Program-made: the position numbers and the translations under genes | DNA from: Pseudomonadota bacterium | Lineage (GTDB): Bacteria; Desulfobacterota; Binatia; Binatales; Binataceae | Direction: 5' to 3' | Length of the DNA: 34,133 nt | Assembly: GCA_021324885.1 (NCBI GenBank) | Contig: JAJPIF010000012.1 | Location: forward strand, 1-34,133 | Shown: piece after piece, positions 19,622 through 27,368 of the stretch | Layout of the letters: each line of letters begins with the position of its first letter | Position numbering within the stretch: position 1 is the first letter of the stretch | Notes under the pieces: generated by a model | Told to the model about the DNA's origin: nothing | What the model saw: the letters and a program-made list of their open reading frames with translations, nothing else | The model's database searches: none

Positions 19622-21049
19622 ATGGCTGAACTGACGAAATCAGCAAAGGCGCATGCGCGCCTGTCCCATCCCGTGATCGACTCGGACGGGCATTGGATCG
19701 AGTATCTGCCCGCGCTCGCCGAATACATCAAGCAGGAGATCGGCGCGCAGGGAGCGGAGCGCTACTGGGCCGCTGTGGCCAGTTATTTCGGCGACCCCAA
19801 ACTGAGCACGGCACAGCGTCAGGAAAAACGGCTGCCGGCCGCCGGATGGTGGCCGATCCCGACAAAGAACACGCTGGATCGCGCCACCGTGATGCTGCCG
19901 AAGCTGCTTCACGATCGGATGGGCGACCTGGGGCTGGATTTCGCGGTGCTCTATCCGACCGCGCCGACTTTGACGATCGGGCCTTATTTGGAAGACGAGG
20001 AGATCCGACGCGGCGGATGCCGCGCGCTTAACCGGTACGCGGCGGATATTTTTCGCGGCTATGAAGATCGGCTGACGGCGGTCGGCGTCATTCCCAACCA
20101 CACGCCCACCGAAGCGATCGAGGAGCTGGAATTCGCAAAATCACTGGGCATCAAGGCGGTCGTGTTCGCCGGCCTGGTAAGCCGCCCCGCTCCGGGCGGC
20201 GAGGGCGGGCGCTACTGGGACACGCTGGCGCTGGACAGCGACTACGACTACGACCCGGTGTGGGCGAAGTGCGAGGAGCTGAAAATCGTTCCGACCTTCC
20301 ATACCTCGACGCTGAATTTCGGCTATCGCACGCAGCGCAGCAACTTTGTTTACAACCATATCGGTCATTTCGCCGCCGGATGCGAGGCGATGTGCAAGGC
20401 GATGTTTTTGGGGGGCGTGACGCTGCGCTTCCCAAAACTGAAATTCGCCTTCATGGAAGGCGGCGCGGCGTGGGCCTGCAATCTCTATAACGACCTCGTG
20501 CGGCATTGGAAGATCCGCAATCCCAGGGCGCTGGAGAATTTCAATCCCGCCAACCTCGATCGCGAGTACCTGGTCTCGCTGGTTTTGCAGCACGGCAACC
20601 AGCTGATGAAGGACCTGGTCAATAATCAGGGATGGGATCGCAAGGGCGAAACGGCCGGTGTTGCGCCGGAGCTTGAACATCTGGACGACTTCTGGCGCTG
20701 CAGGATCGAAAAGGGCGAGGACCTGCGCAACCTTTTCGTTGACAATCTGTATTTCGGCTGTGAGTCGGAGGACCCGCTCAACGCGATGGCGTTCAACACC
20801 AATGCCAACGCCTTCGGCGCCCGGCTCAACATCCTGCTCGGCTCCGACATCGGCCATTTCGACGTGCTCGAAATGACCGAGGTGATCGAAGAGGCATGGG
20901 AACTGGTCGAGCGCGGCGTCCTGAGCGAAGAGCAGTTGATGGAGTTCACTTTCTCAAATCCGGCGCGCTTCTGGACGCATCTGGATCGCGACTTCTTCAA
21001 AGGCACGGCAGTCGAGAAACAGGTCAAAGGGTTGTTATCGGGTAATTGA
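19622..21049 (+). CDS. Amidohydrolase-family metal-dependent hydrolase, long form
   Basis: A 475-residue amidohydrolase_2-type protein, about 100 residues longer than its upstream neighbour. It has VIDSDGHWIEY at residues ~18-28 (metal motif DGH), TFHTSTLNFG mid-protein (probable metal histidine), HIGHFAAGCEAMCKAMFLGGV, KLKFAFMEGGAAWA and LLGSDIGHFDV (aspartate of the last metal strand). An insertion rich in acidic and aromatic residues lies between the barrel's later strands (~330-390). DSDGHxxE-type proteins of this length occur in catabolic neighbourhoods of many uncultured bacteria, but I know no proven substrate. The ATG at 19622 follows GGGAAG. The gene is 47 nt after the other amidohydrolase and 95 nt before a histidine phosphatase, on the same strand, so co-transcription is likely. 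Confidence 0.87.
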   Translation: MAELTKSAKAHARLSHPVIDSDGHWIEYLPALAEYIKQEIGAQGAERYWAAVASYFGDPKLSTAQRQEKRLPAAGWWPIPTKNTLDRATVMLPKLLHDRMGDLGLDFAVLYPTAPTLTIGPYLEDEEIRRGGCRALNRYAADIFRGYEDRLTAVGVIPNHTPTEAIEELEFAKSLGIKAVVFAGLVSRPAPGGEGGRYWDTLALDSDYDYDPVWAKCEELKIVPTFHTSTLNFGYRTQRSNFVYNHIGHFAAGCEAMCKAMFLGGVTLRFPKLKFAFMEGGAAWACNLYNDLVRHWKIRNPRALENFNPANLDREYLVSLVLQHGNQLMKDLVNNQGWDRKGETAGVAPELEHLDDFWRCRIEKGEDLRNLFVDNLYFGCESEDPLNAMAFNTNANAFGARLNILLGSDIGHFDVLEMTEVIEEAWELVERGVLSEEQLMEFTFSNPARFWTHLDRDFFKGTAVEKQVKGLLSGN

Positions 21050-21144
21050 GAGAAACAAAGACTTTGCGATCTTCCCAGGTCAGCCCGAATAGCGGCTTGA
21101 CCCATCCGATGGTTAGCGAAACACTCTGACGCTGCAAGCTGACC

Positions 21145-21735
21145 ATGGATGACAATTGTTGTTCGACGCGTTTTATCCTTGTCCGTCACGGCGAAAGTGT
21201 CGGCAATCGCGACCGCAGATTCACCACCAGCCATCTGAGCCCGTTGACGCAGTTGGGACGCGAGCAGGCGCTTAACGCCGCGCGCTGGATCGCGCAACGC
21301 TTCAAACCTGACCTGGTGATCGCAAGTCCTTATCTGCGCACGCGCCAGACCGGCGCAATCATTGCCGAATACCTTGGGCTGGCGGTTGAAATCGAGGAGG
21401 ATTTGCGCGAGCGCCATATGGGATTGCTGGCCGGGCAGCCGTACCCCAACATAACCAACGATCCGACCTTCGATCGCGAGCGGTTCTGGTTGTGGCGGCC
21501 TGCGGGCGGCGAAAATTTCGAGGAGGTCCGCGCGCGTGCGGGGCGGGTGCTCGATCGTCTGGCCCAGACGCATCGCGGGCGCGAATTGGTGGTGGTCAGC
21601 CACGGCGGTGTGATGGCGGCATTATGGGCGCACACCAGCGGCGGATGGGGAGCAGCGAAAGTGCCGCGCAACTGCGGCATCATGGTCGCGGAACACGCCG
21701 AAGGCCGCTACAAGCCGCCATCCGCGCACGATTAG
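21145..21735 (+). CDS. Histidine phosphatase family protein (phosphoglycerate-mutase-like)
   Basis: A 196-residue cytoplasmic phosphatase of the histidine phosphatase (branch 1) superfamily. The phosphate-accepting histidine is H15 in LVRHGES, with R14, and the second catalytic histidine is H153 in VVSHGGVM; SPYLRTRQTG (61-70) supplies the conserved arginine and the EERHMG-like segment (89-93) the proton donor region. Length is typical of broad-specificity phosphatases of the CobC/GpmB type; no cobalamin genes are nearby so a cobC call would be unsupported. It is the last gene of the plus-strand cyclase/amidohydrolase set and is followed by a 300-nt spacer with an inverted repeat pair. Confidence 0.88.
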   Translation: MDDNCCSTRFILVRHGESVGNRDRRFTTSHLSPLTQLGREQALNAARWIAQRFKPDLVIASPYLRTRQTGAIIAEYLGLAVEIEEDLRERHMGLLAGQPYPNITNDPTFDRERFWLWRPAGGENFEEVRARAGRVLDRLAQTHRGRELVVVSHGGVMAALWAHTSGGWGAAKVPRNCGIMVAEHAEGRYKPPSAHD

Positions 21736-21754
21736 ATCCACTGGTCCTAATCAA

Positions 21755-21824
21755 TCGTGCTCGAATGCCAGCAGGCACAGGTATGCGATGCGCCTGCGGG
21801 AGCCCTCGCCTTCGCCCGCGATGA
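21755..21824 (-). repeat. Inverted repeat, copy 1
   Basis: Read on the minus strand this begins TCATCGCGGGCGAAGGCGAGG and ends GGCATTCGAGCACGA-type sequence. It aligns along its whole length with copy 2 at 21908-21980: first 21 nt with 4 mismatches, then TCCCG(C/A)AGGCGCATCGC with one mismatch over 17 nt, then CTGCT..GGCATT(C/G)GAGCA(C/G)GA, with two short gaps. Confidence 0.7.
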
Positions 21825-21907
21825 CGAGTGCAATGTTCGCAACGAACGCTGGCAGCCATCTGTTCCATGATCGGTTTCAGCACATATCGGCAGCCGCGCC
21901 CAAGGTG

Positions 21908-21980
21908 TCATTGCGAGCGCAGCCGAGGAATTTCCCGAAGGCGCATCGCGGACCGATCTGCTTTGGCATTGGAGCAGGAG
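21908..21980 (+). repeat. Inverted repeat, copy 2
   Basis: Begins TCATTGCGAGCGCAGCCGAGG and ends TTTGGCATTGGAGCAGGA. It is the plus-strand partner of copy 1 at 21755-21824. Transcribed as one RNA the two copies could form a long imperfect hairpin with an 83-nt loop. The TCATTGCGAGCG core resembles a dispersed repeat that I remember from many bacterial genomes, but I cannot verify that here. Confidence 0.7.
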
Positions 21981-22035
21981 AAGAGCGGACCGGGATGTTT
22001 TCGCCGGCGGGCGTTTGTGCCATTATATTTAGCGG

Positions 22036-23160
22036 ATGCCAACTATACGGGCGCAAAGCAGAGTCAAGACGGCGCGGCTGGAACGCGGAATCGGGCAGGG
22101 GCAGCTTGCGGCCGAAGCCGGAATCTCGCGCCAGGCGCTGGGGGCGATCGAAGCCGGCGCCTACACTCCCAACGTGACAGTGGCGCTGCGGCTGGCGCAG
22201 GCCCTGGGCAAAACCGTGGAAAGCCTGTTCGCCGAGCCCGCTTTTGACAATGTCACCGCCGTCGTGCCTGACCCCTCCACCGCTCGCCGATACGCCGCCG
22301 GCACGCATGTCGGACTGGCGCGGGTGGGCGGCCGACTGGTGGCGGTTGCGCGTCCCGCTCTCGGGCTCAATCTGCTTCCCGCCGGCGGGATGGTGGAGCA
22401 GGTGTCCGCCGAAGGCAAGGTCCGCGTGGCGGCATTTCGCACAGCCGCCGAAATCGACGCAACGCTTTTGATTGCCGGCTGCGATCCGGCGGTCGCTGTC
22501 CTGGGCGATTATTTGGCCCATCGGACGCCGTTCATCGAGCTGGTCGGATGCCAGTGTTCGAGTTCTTCGGCGCTGGAATGGGTGGCGAAGGGACGCAGCC
22601 ACGCCGGTGGAACGCATCTGCGCGACCCCGGCGGCGATCAATACAACCTGGCGGCGGTGCGGCGCAGGTTTGGTCGGCGTTCCGTAATGGTGATCAATTT
22701 CGCGCGATGGGAACTGGGGCTGGCGTCGCGGCCTGACGCCCGTCGGATCTCCGCCATAGAGGACCTGGCGCGGTCCGGAATTCGTATTGTGAACCGCCAG
22801 CCGGGTTCGGGAGCGAGAATCGCGCTCGACGAAGCGCTGGCTGAATGCGGAATCCATCCGAACAAATTGCAGGGGTATGATTTGGAACTGGCGGGGCATC
22901 TCGAAGTCGCCGAGGAAATTGCCGCCGGACGCGCCGACGCGGGACTGACGCTGCGGGTGGCCGCCGACGCCTACGGGCTCAGCTTTGCGCCGCTTCGCGA
23001 GGAACGCTACGACCTGGTGATACCGCGGCGCGAAATGGAATCGCCGGCCGTCAAGGCGCTGGTCGACGCGCTGTCCTCAAGCCGCCTTGCCGCCGAAGTA
23101 AGCCGGCTGTGCTTTTACGACACCAGCGACATGGGCAAGGTGCTGGCCGAAATTGGCTGA
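22036..23160 (+). CDS. XRE-type regulator fused to a periplasmic-binding-protein-like sensor domain
   Basis: A 374-residue one-component regulator. Residues ~7-62 are a Cro/CI helix-turn-helix (KTARLERGIGQGQLAAEAGI, SRQALGAIEAGAYTPNVTVALRLAQALG). Residues ~85-370 match the PBP_like domain (PF12727-type) related to molybdate/tungstate-binding proteins: LIAGCDPAVAVLGDYL, the SSSSALEWVAKGRSHAGGTHLRDP block with the conserved G-x-H-L, NRQPGSGARIALDEAL and EVAEEIAAGRADAGLTLRVAA. There is no signal peptide, so the domain senses a small ligand, perhaps an oxyanion, in the cytoplasm. ATG 22036 is the clear start. Its stop is 17 nt from the convergent RDD gene. Target genes are unknown; molybdenum-cofactor genes are absent from the window. 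Confidence 0.85.
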   Translation: MPTIRAQSRVKTARLERGIGQGQLAAEAGISRQALGAIEAGAYTPNVTVALRLAQALGKTVESLFAEPAFDNVTAVVPDPSTARRYAAGTHVGLARVGGRLVAVARPALGLNLLPAGGMVEQVSAEGKVRVAAFRTAAEIDATLLIAGCDPAVAVLGDYLAHRTPFIELVGCQCSSSSALEWVAKGRSHAGGTHLRDPGGDQYNLAAVRRRFGRRSVMVINFARWELGLASRPDARRISAIEDLARSGIRIVNRQPGSGARIALDEALAECGIHPNKLQGYDLELAGHLEVAEEIAAGRADAGLTLRVAADAYGLSFAPLREERYDLVIPRREMESPAVKALVDALSSSRLAAEVSRLCFYDTSDMGKVLAEIG

Positions 23161-23177
23161 GCACCCCTCCGCGTCGA

Positions 23178-24038
23178 TCAGCCGGCTTCATCACGCGCAT
23201 AGCGTTCCGCCAGTGCGAGCAGATGGAACAGGAATTGCCGGCGATGCGCGGGCGCTGGCGGTTCGATTTCCAGGCGCTCGCGCAGACTCTCGACGACTTC
23301 GACCAGCAGCGCCTCGGCCCGATCCTGCGGGATCGCCGGCAAACGCCGCAGCGTGCCGCGAATCAGCGCCATCTCGCGCGGCCCGATCCGCGCCAGTTGC
23401 TCCCGGGTGAGCGGCATGGATTGGGAATCCGTCGAAGCGCTGATTTCGGGCAAGGCCGGGGGACGATCCAGCCGGAGCACGATCGTACCGGCAACGTGAT
23501 CGCCCAGACGTTGGACGCCGGGCGACAGCAGCATCGAAATGAACCCGATGATGTAATTGGCGGGCAGCAGGTCCACGATTCGAAACACGTTTCGAACCAC
23601 TGAACCGCTTAAATCCACCGGCAGGCCGTTGGCCTGGACCACGCGCAGGCCCAGCAGAATTTTGCCCGGCGAACGCCCGCCACTGACAATCTCCCAAAAA
23701 GTGAAGTAGCCGCTCTCGACCGCGAACTGCATCAGGAGAAATATCGCGATTACCGTCGCGTCGAAACGGACGGGAAGCTGGCGGCCCGGACTTTGCGCAA
23801 GGCCCCCAGGGGTCTGGCGCAGCAATGAGAACAGGTATTTCTCCAGCGCCCTTGCCGCGGGCAAACTGGCAAAGAGAGTTACGAACAGGACAACGAGCAA
23901 CAGGACGATGATCACCAGGTCGGCGCTATAGGCTATAATCCGCGGAGCCGGACCTGCGATCGCCAGATCGAGCCGCACTCCCTCAGGGGAGAAAAGTTGT
24001 TGATGAGAGGCGTCAGTGCGGTCAAGCGGCAAGTCCAT
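23178..24038 (-). CDS. RDD-family membrane protein
   Basis: A 286-residue protein with the RDD domain in its first ~170 residues: LDLAIAGPAPRIIAYSADLVII carries the conserved R and D of helix 1, a second hydrophobic segment lies at ~100-115, and GGRSPGKILLGLRVVQANGLPVD followed by VVRNVFRIVDLLP gives the third signature and second D. The C-terminal ~80 residues are soluble, with LREQLARIGPREMALIRG-like charged helices. RDD proteins next to MoxR, DUF58 and SpoIIM genes are a recurring arrangement; their biochemical role is not known to me. The start at 24038 has no clear Shine-Dalgarno but the conserved SPEGVRLDL segment follows soon after it. It starts only 15 nt from the divergent spoIIM-like gene. 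Confidence 0.88.
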   Translation of the reverse strand: MDLPLDRTDASHQQLFSPEGVRLDLAIAGPAPRIIAYSADLVIIVLLLVVLFVTLFASLPAARALEKYLFSLLRQTPGGLAQSPGRQLPVRFDATVIAIFLLMQFAVESGYFTFWEIVSGGRSPGKILLGLRVVQANGLPVDLSGSVVRNVFRIVDLLPANYIIGFISMLLSPGVQRLGDHVAGTIVLRLDRPPALPEISASTDSQSMPLTREQLARIGPREMALIRGTLRRLPAIPQDRAEALLVEVVESLRERLEIEPPAPAHRRQFLFHLLALAERYARDEAG

Positions 24039-24053
24039 GGGAGATAGAGTCTA

Positions 24054-25106
24054 GTGAATCCGAGCGATCAGCAAAACGCCCAGCGGATGGGTGAGTTGCT
24101 GGATCGCGCCGAATCGGTGCGATGGCGTCTGTCATTCGACGAACTGCGGGAATTGGCCCGCCTTTACCGCGTCAATTCTGCGCGGCTTGCGATACTGCGG
24201 TCGCGCGGCCGCGATCCCGCGGCGATTCACTATCTCAATTCGCTGTGTGTTCGAGCTTATACCCATCTCCAGGTCTCGGCGCCGCGGACGCCGCAGGTCA
24301 GGGGCTTTTTCCTCCACGAGCTGCCGCGCACGCTCGCCGCCACCGCGCGGCTGCAAATGCTGGTTGCGCTGTTGATGCTGACCGGCGCGCTGGTAGGGTG
24401 GAGCGTCGTGTCGTCGAATCCGGCGGCGCTCGAGGCCCTGATTCCAGCATCGATGTATCCCCCGGTGACGCTGGAGCGGCTGGCCGGTTCGGCCCGGGCA
24501 AGGGCCGATTTCCTGGCCCATTCGCGGTTGGATTTAGGATTGAAGTCGGCGTTTTCCGCCAGCCTGTTCGTGCATAATACCAAGGTCGGACTGCTGGCAT
24601 TCACCACCGGAATCCTGGCAGGAATCCCGACCGTCATCCTGGTCTTTTACAATGGCGCGATTTTGGGCGCCTTCATCTGGATCTTCTCGCGCGACGACAA
24701 TTGGCTGAAGTTTTGGGCCTGGCTTTTGCCGCACGCGATTCCCGAGCTGCTGGCGGTCATCTTATGTTCCGTGGGCGGGTTGGTGATTGCCAAAGCGGTG
24801 GTCGCTCCGGGACGCCAGGGTGTCGCGGCGTCGCTACGCGAGGTCGCCTCGCCCGCGCTGCAGTTGGTTGCCGCCGCAGTCCCGCTTTTCGTTGCCGCCG
24901 CCGCACTGGAAAGCTTTTTGCGCGAGTCCCACCTTTCAACAGCCGCAAGGTTGACCGCAGCCGCCTTCTCAGCCGCCGCAATCGCCTGCTATGCCTGGTA
25001 CGTACACAAGCGCAATCGACGCCCTGCCCGGTTCAAGCTGGACTGGCTGTTCAAAGCAGGTGGGCCTGCCGAATCGCAAAATATCGGTTCAAGACCGGCG
25101 CCGTAA
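24054..25106 (+). CDS. SpoIIM-family (stage II sporulation protein M-like) membrane protein
   Basis: A 350-residue integral membrane protein of the SpoIIM family (PF01944-type). An N-terminal soluble part (1-95, SFDELRELARLYRVNSARLAILRSRG) precedes a transmembrane helix (~97-118), and LKSAFSASLFVHNTKVGLLAFTTGILAGIPTVILVFYNGAILGAF contains the family core; HAIPELLAVILCSVGGLVIAKAVV follows, then two more hydrophobic segments at ~255-310. In non-sporulating bacteria this family travels with MoxR and DUF58 rather than with sporulation genes, so a sporulation role is not implied. The start is GTG 24054 with GGGAG about 11 nt upstream. Its last 56 nt overlap the 3' end of the oppositely oriented DUF58 gene. 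Confidence 0.88.
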   Translation: MNPSDQQNAQRMGELLDRAESVRWRLSFDELRELARLYRVNSARLAILRSRGRDPAAIHYLNSLCVRAYTHLQVSAPRTPQVRGFFLHELPRTLAATARLQMLVALLMLTGALVGWSVVSSNPAALEALIPASMYPPVTLERLAGSARARADFLAHSRLDLGLKSAFSASLFVHNTKVGLLAFTTGILAGIPTVILVFYNGAILGAFIWIFSRDDNWLKFWAWLLPHAIPELLAVILCSVGGLVIAKAVVAPGRQGVAASLREVASPALQLVAAAVPLFVAAAALESFLRESHLSTAARLTAAAFSAAAIACYAWYVHKRNRRPARFKLDWLFKAGGPAESQNIGSRPAP

Positions 25107-26403
25107 TTGCCGCGGGGTCGAGATCGAGGGTGTGCGCGCCAAAGCGGCGGATGCGGGCAAGTCCTGCCGCGCGTTCGACGGCCAGATCCTGGAGCGCCAG
25201 CCGGCGGTAAAGACGATCGCGCGTGATCGCCGGCTCGCGTTGATCGAGTTCGGCCAGCAGCCGATCGCGCAATGCCACCAGCATCACGCAATGATGGCGG
25301 GTGAGCAGCGCCAGGTAGTTTTCGAGTTCGCGCGACGCGCTGCCCTCGACAAAATCTGTCAGCACCACGATCAGCGCCCGTTTCTTTTGATGGCGCGCCA
25401 GGGCTTCGACCAAAATTCGATAGTTCGGTTCAAAAGGATGTGGGTCGAGCTTGAGCGTCGCCTCGATTATCTGTCCTACGCCGGATGATCCGGCCCTGGG
25501 CTGCACTATCGCACGAAGTTCACGGTCAAACGCGATCAGGCCCACGCGGTCGCCGTACTCCATCGAGGCGCGGGCCAGCGCCGCCGCCGAATTGATTGCA
25601 TGATCGAGCTTGGAGACCGCGTCAACCCGCGCGGCCATCAGACGGCCGGTATCGATGGCGATGAAAATGGTGTGGCGGCGCTCAGTCTGATACTGGCGGA
25701 CTATTAGATGGCCCCGGCGCGCGCTGGCGTGCCAGTCCACGTGGCGCGGATCGTCACCTTCGACGTAATCGCGCAGCGACTCGAATTCCGATCCCTCCCC
25801 GCGCGCCGGGCGCGGCCGCAGGCCGAGTTCCTCGCTCACCGACTTCTGGATCAGCCCCTTGCGCTTGCCCGCTTTCACCGAGGAAGGCAGGATCGCGACC
25901 GCGCTTCCCCCTGGTGTCCTGGCGTGAAAACGCAGCAGGCCCAGGCGCGAACGCCACTGAACGACGGTCGTGCCAATCTCGCGCATGCCGCGCGCCTTTG
26001 GCGTCAGGACGCGCGTCAGCTCGAGGCGCTGGCCCGCCTTGACCTCCACGTCCTCGATAATGAGGTCGCCGCCGAGATCGGTTGGCAATTCGTCGAGCAG
26101 CGAGAGTGTGACCGGCACCGGAGCTGGATTAAGAAGCCTGTAAACCACCGTGACCATGCGGTCTTTGACCAGCCGATCGGGCAGCAACCGCTCGACTTTC
26201 GGGATCGGGTCTTTGCGGCTGATCGCCCAATCGATCAGCACGAAAGCGCACAGAGCACCGGCGAATATCAGCACCGCGACGAGCAGCGCGGGCCAAAAAA
26301 TAACGAGCAGCCCGGCGATTGCGGCGGCAGCGGCGATTCGAACCAGCCGCGAAGAAGGGCGGATTGCGATCGCGCAGTGCGCCTTCACCCAAGCGCGGTC
26401 CAT
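25051..26403 (-). CDS. DUF58 protein with von Willebrand A-like domain
   Basis: A 450-residue protein. Two hydrophobic helices (~20-60) anchor it in the membrane and a beta-rich region follows (~65-180). The DUF58 signature EFESLRDYVEGDD...VDWHASAR spans residues 206-229 and runs into a vWA-like fold (IFIAIDTGRLM, DRVGLIAFD, ALIVVLTDFVEG). The full MIDAS DxSxS pattern is reduced to DTGRL, so metal binding is uncertain. DUF58 proteins are the usual partners of MoxR ATPases. The ATG at 26403 shares one base with the MoxR stop (TAATG), implying coupled translation. Its 3' end overlaps spoIIM tail-to-tail by 56 nt. Confidence 0.9.
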   Translation of the reverse strand: MDRAWVKAHCAIAIRPSSRLVRIAAAAAIAGLLVIFWPALLVAVLIFAGALCAFVLIDWAISRKDPIPKVERLLPDRLVKDRMVTVVYRLLNPAPVPVTLSLLDELPTDLGGDLIIEDVEVKAGQRLELTRVLTPKARGMREIGTTVVQWRSRLGLLRFHARTPGGSAVAILPSSVKAGKRKGLIQKSVSEELGLRPRPARGEGSEFESLRDYVEGDDPRHVDWHASARRGHLIVRQYQTERRHTIFIAIDTGRLMAARVDAVSKLDHAINSAAALARASMEYGDRVGLIAFDRELRAIVQPRAGSSGVGQIIEATLKLDPHPFEPNYRILVEALARHQKKRALIVVLTDFVEGSASRELENYLALLTRHHCVMLVALRDRLLAELDQREPAITRDRLYRRLALQDLAVERAAGLARIRRFGAHTLDLDPAAITAPVLNRYFAIRQAHLL

Positions 26404-27368
26404 TAATGCGGCACCGCGACTTGCCGGATAACTTCCTCCACCGCCCCGTCGGGCCTCATCCCCTCGACTTCGGCGCTGGGCTCCAGCACGATACGATGGC
26501 GCAGGGTGGGCCGGATTACCGCCTGCACGTCCTCGGGCAGAACGAAATTGCGTCCCTCCAACACGGCGATCGCCTTGGCCGCGCGGATCATCAGGAGCGC
26601 GGCGCGCGTCGATGCGCCGACGGCGATCGCCGGATGTTCACGGGTGGCGCGCACCAGCGCAACCGCATACTGAAGGATTTCATCGCGCGCAATCGCGGCG
26701 TCAACTGCCGCGCGCGCGGCGGCAAGCTCGCGTGGATCGATAATCGCGGTGGCGGTCAGCTGCGGCCTGGCGCTGGCATGATGGGTCGCCAGAACCCGGA
26801 CTTCTTCCTCGGCGCTGGGATAGCTGATTTCGATTTTGAACAGGAAACGATCGAGTTCCGCTTCCGGCAACGGATACGTGCCTTCCTGCTCGACCGGGTT
26901 CTGGGTGGCAAGAACGGTAAACCAGTCGCCCAGCGCGTAACTGACACCGTCCACCGTCACTGCCCGCTCCTGCATCGCTTCCAGCAGCGCCGCCTGGGTC
27001 TTGGCTGGAGCGCGGTTGATCTCGTCCACCAGCAACAACTCGGTGAAAACGGGGCCGGGGCGGAAACGAAAATCCTTGCCATCGGGGTTGAGTATCGGCG
27101 TGCCCACGATGTCGCTGGGCATCAGGTCCGCCGTACACTGGATACGTCCGAAGCGGATTCCGAGGCTCGCCGCCAGCGCGCGCACGAGCAGGGTCTTGGC
27201 CAGTCCGGGAACGCCCTCGTAAAGACTGTGTCCGGCGCACAGAAGAGTAACGAAGGAAAGCCGAACGGCCTCCTCCTGTCCGATTACGGAGGAGGCAACC
27301 GCGGAACGAAGCGCCGCGAACAGTTCGGCCACCCTGGCCGGATCCATCGGAGTGCCGCTGTCCATCAT
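26403..27368 (-). CDS. MoxR-family AAA+ ATPase
   Basis: A 321-residue AAA+ ATPase of the MoxR clade, chaperone-like enzymes thought to mature or activate vWA-domain partners. Walker A is EGVPGLAKT (residues 51-59) and Walker B is LLLVDE (111-116), continuing as [18 protein letters not shown], the clade signature. The sensor-1 strand [26 protein letters not shown] is also visible (split: [20 protein letters not shown]). Upstream, ATG 27368 overlaps the stop of the DUF4350 gene (ATGA), and downstream the stop overlaps the DUF58 start, so three genes are translationally coupled. The DUF58 protein is the expected partner. Confidence 0.95.
   Translation of the reverse strand: MMDSGTPMDPARVAELFAALRSAVASSVIGQEEAVRLSFVTLLCAGHSLYEGVPGLAKTLLVRALAASLGIRFGRIQCTADLMPSDIVGTPILNPDGKDFRFRPGPVFTELLLVDEINRAPAKTQAALLEAMQERAVTVDGVSYALGDWFTVLATQNPVEQEGTYPLPEAELDRFLFKIEISYPSAEEEVRVLATHHASARPQLTATAIIDPRELAAARAAVDAAIARDEILQYAVALVRATREHPAIAVGASTRAALLMIRAAKAIAVLEGRNFVLPEDVQAVIRPTLRHRIVLEPSAEVEGMRPDGAVEEVIRQVAVPH

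Larger units (their letters stand above)
21736..22035. other. 300-nt spacer holding an inverted pair of ~70-nt repeats
   Basis: No convincing gene is present between the histidine phosphatase stop and the regulator start. Most of the spacer is taken up by two diverged copies of one sequence in opposite orientation (21755-21824 and 21908-21980) separated by 83 nt. The last ~50 nt before the regulator start include TATATT, a possible -10 element 9 nt upstream of the start region, but no clear -35 box. Confidence 0.6.

Noticed and set aside
24054-25106. Reading spoIIM as evidence for a spore-former
   Set aside because: The family is common in non-sporulating bacteria alongside MoxR/DUF58, and no other sporulation gene is present.
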